DNA of 64,000 bases from Mortierella sp. BCC40632 (taxonomy: Eukaryota; Mortierellomycota; Mortierellomycetes; Mortierellales; Mortierellaceae), in assembly GCA_011634665.1 (NCBI GenBank), contig WAEK01000006.1, positions 1,868,501 through 1,932,500 of the forward strand, given 5' to 3'. This document shows positions 62,077 to 64,000 of this stretch, piece after piece. Position 1 is the first letter of the stretch; the number at the start of each line of letters is the position of its first letter. The notes under the pieces were generated by a model. That model had not been told where the DNA came from, made no database searches, and worked only from the letters and a program-made list of their open reading frames with translations. Position numbers and translations under genes: made by a program.

Positions 62077-64000
62077 CTAGTATTTCTGTCGCTGCCTCTT
62101 GAACTTCAGCTGAGTATGCTCTTCGACTAAGCGGACCAGTCTTGCTAGAGTCTCATCTATCGCTTCTTCACCTGCCTGGGGAACATCTTTATCTAGGAGG
62201 GGCAAAAGGGTGCCAAGACGCTGGAAATTGATGGATCGAGAATTTGACCTAGGCTCCGGCTCTGGATCGTTGATATGGTCCATATACTCCAGGTAATCGT
62301 TATGAGCTGCATCCAACAATGAGCGTTTGTTGTCCGGCCTGTCAACTTGATCTTGAGAATAAATGTCATCGCATCGTAACTGTAGCTCTGGTATTTGAAT
62401 CATGACGAGGGCTATATGCTTGCAGGAACTGGCATTCATACGGAAATATGGACATGTACAGCTGATGATCTCGCCAAACGCCAGTCTACTAAAATCGATC
62501 TGAATGTCATAAGTCGTCCCTTCTGCCGTAAAAGACTCCACTCGAAGCAATGTATCATTGATCTGCGTCATTGGTTCACCAACAAATCCATAAGACTCTC
62601 TTGTTTGAATGTGTTTTCGGCCACAATTCTGAAGCGCGCCTCAATCTTTCTGCGCAGGGTTCATGCGACCTGATTTCATGATACCACGGATACACTTTTG
62701 CTGAAAGTGGGGACAGCCATGAAAGCCAGGATGTAAATGACGGTGTCTGGGCGCCGCTGATGCCGATCTCGGAAGAAATGTCGCTTGAGGATGTTGTGCC
62801 AGGACTCAATAAAGTTGTTTGTGTCTATGGACGAGTACGAAACTTCCTGTCGATAGCATAGCATCCAAGGGCTCTGAATCCGGGCGACATCCTCATCTTG
62901 CTCTGATCCAAAATATCGCTTGTTCAGGTAGTGTATTAGATCGGTCTGTTCTTTCCATTTTTCTCGGTACTCTTGAATACGCAACATGGCTTTTTGAGTG
63001 AGTAGGCTCTCTCTGGATCATGCGAAGCTCGGCAACCACCTATCACAGAGCAAGGTATGTTAGTGGCCAATAGCACTAGGAAAGTACCAAAAGGCATCTT
63101 AGCGACGCCTACCTCATCCCTCAGAGCTTTTCTCTGCTCCACAGGAAGGTGGGAAATGCCACTCAAACGAGTTCTAGCCTCGCGTTCCCAAATACGATAC
63201 ACATGCCAAGCGCAGAAGAAAATGGGGACGTGATTTTCTGCGAAAGCCGTCTTGATTGCCAGAATCTCAACGTTGCCTTGATCCGTTATCACAGCGTTCG
63301 GCTTGTATGTGTACAAGCTGCTGCCAGGCGAGGAAAAGATTTCAGTCATCTTGCTTCGAAGGGCCCTTAGCCATCCAACGAGGGTAGAGTTCTCTGTTGT
63401 CTTTGTCAAGAGGAATGCCACTGGAACCCCGAATCCTGTACTCGTATTCTTGACGACGAGGGTGAAAAGATTGGTCTTTTGCCTATGCACACAGAAGTAC
63501 CGCATATAAGTGCTCTGGCTCAAGAAGGAGAGCTAGCTGACAGTCAAAGAATCGCACGTATGCACAGTACCCGAAAATGTCATGAGTCCCATCAAAGCAG
63601 ATGGTTCTTCCATGCGCCTTCAACTGTGTCATTTGCCACATTGTGGCGAACCCAAAGTAGAGGCCACTGGTTCGGTCCTCCTTGTCGTAGTAGGTGAACC
63701 CGCCGTCATGCTCAAGCTCCTCCATCCACTTCATTGATGATAGCACGGGGTCTTTGTCTTTCCTCATCTTTTTGGCCATTACGGAATGCCAGATGTTGTA
63801 GACATCGTCGTATGTAATAAAGTCGTCGCGAGAGAAGCGGTCTTTTGCTCGCATGACCTGCATAAACTTGTCATGCTCCATTGTGAGTTGATTCATCACC
63901 ATAGAGATTGTTGAGCCCCCCAGAATAAGCTTCCTAATAGTCTCCTTGATAGCAGCAGACTTTTGGCGAGTTCCCAGGCCAGTAAAGCTTCCCACGTCGT
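62077..64000 (-). pseudogene. Mutator-like (MULE) transposase with SWIM zinc finger, probably decayed
   Basis: The frame enters from the right edge. A first exon ends at 63571 and a second begins at 63482 with a good GT-AG intron. MULE landmarks in order: FDGTH (first catalytic Asp), VITDQGN (second Asp), FCAWHVYR, NNFIESWHNILK (catalytic Glu), and a SWIM finger with C-x-C-x(n)-C-x-H (CTCPYFRMNASSCKH) near 62418-62465. The frame ends at a TAG at 62077. Between 63115 and 62560 the family-like peptide switches frame several times: near 63010 at a GAGAGAG run, near 62712, near 62645 beside a TGA, and near 62572. Introns could explain some switches (one 65-nt candidate), but peptides on both sides read like a continuous family sequence, so single-base indels are more likely. 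Termini and target duplications are not visible. Confidence 0.75.

Overview
The window looks like nuclear DNA of a filamentous fungus, most likely an early-diverging Mortierella-type mould. The support is: dense intron-bearing genes with short GT-AG introns; an F-box protein with leucine-rich-repeat-like character; an animal-like NBAS tether protein and an AKTIP/FTS homologue, neither typical of yeasts; and very long A or T runs in introns and leaders. The organism call is inference from gene content, not a database match.

Layout, left to right. 1-1455 is upstream DNA. An OPT-family oligopeptide transporter (+) and an F-box protein (+) follow. Then comes GCN1 (-), the large activator of the Gcn2 amino-acid starvation kinase. 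NBAS/Sec39 (+) and the Golgi syntaxin SED5 (+) sit 146 bp apart and act in the same Golgi-ER route. A phosducin-like protein of the Plp2/PDCL3 type (-) converges on SED5.

The central part (28.4-45.3 kb) is the most unusual. Two full-length ABCC (MRP-type) transporters face each other. They enclose a 6 kb interval with a GPI-anchored cysteine-rich protein gene and a small Ser/Thr/Pro-rich protein gene. The two transporters share exon architecture but have diverged over much of their length, except for three abrupt near-identical tracts (352, 156 and 828 nt). That is a mosaic pattern expected from ongoing gene conversion, and it leaves a large inverted repeat.

To the right lie a small basic nuclear-type protein (-), the mitochondrial NCA2 protein (+), an AKTIP/FTS-like inactive E2 (-), GPN-loop GTPase 2 (-), a 2 kb stretch with unassigned open frames, a membrane-anchored gamma-glutamyltranspeptidase (+) and a leucine-rich-repeat protein (+). 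At the right edge is a Mutator-like transposase (-) whose frame appears to be broken in several places.

No prokaryotic systems, CRISPR arrays, rRNA or convincing tRNA genes were seen. Several genes touch peptide, glutathione or nitrogen handling (OPT transporter, GCN1, ABCC pumps, GGT), but each is an ordinary dispersed fungal gene and I do not claim a metabolic cluster. Exon boundaries were worked out by reading splice sites and checking phase by eye; no alignment program or transcript data was available.
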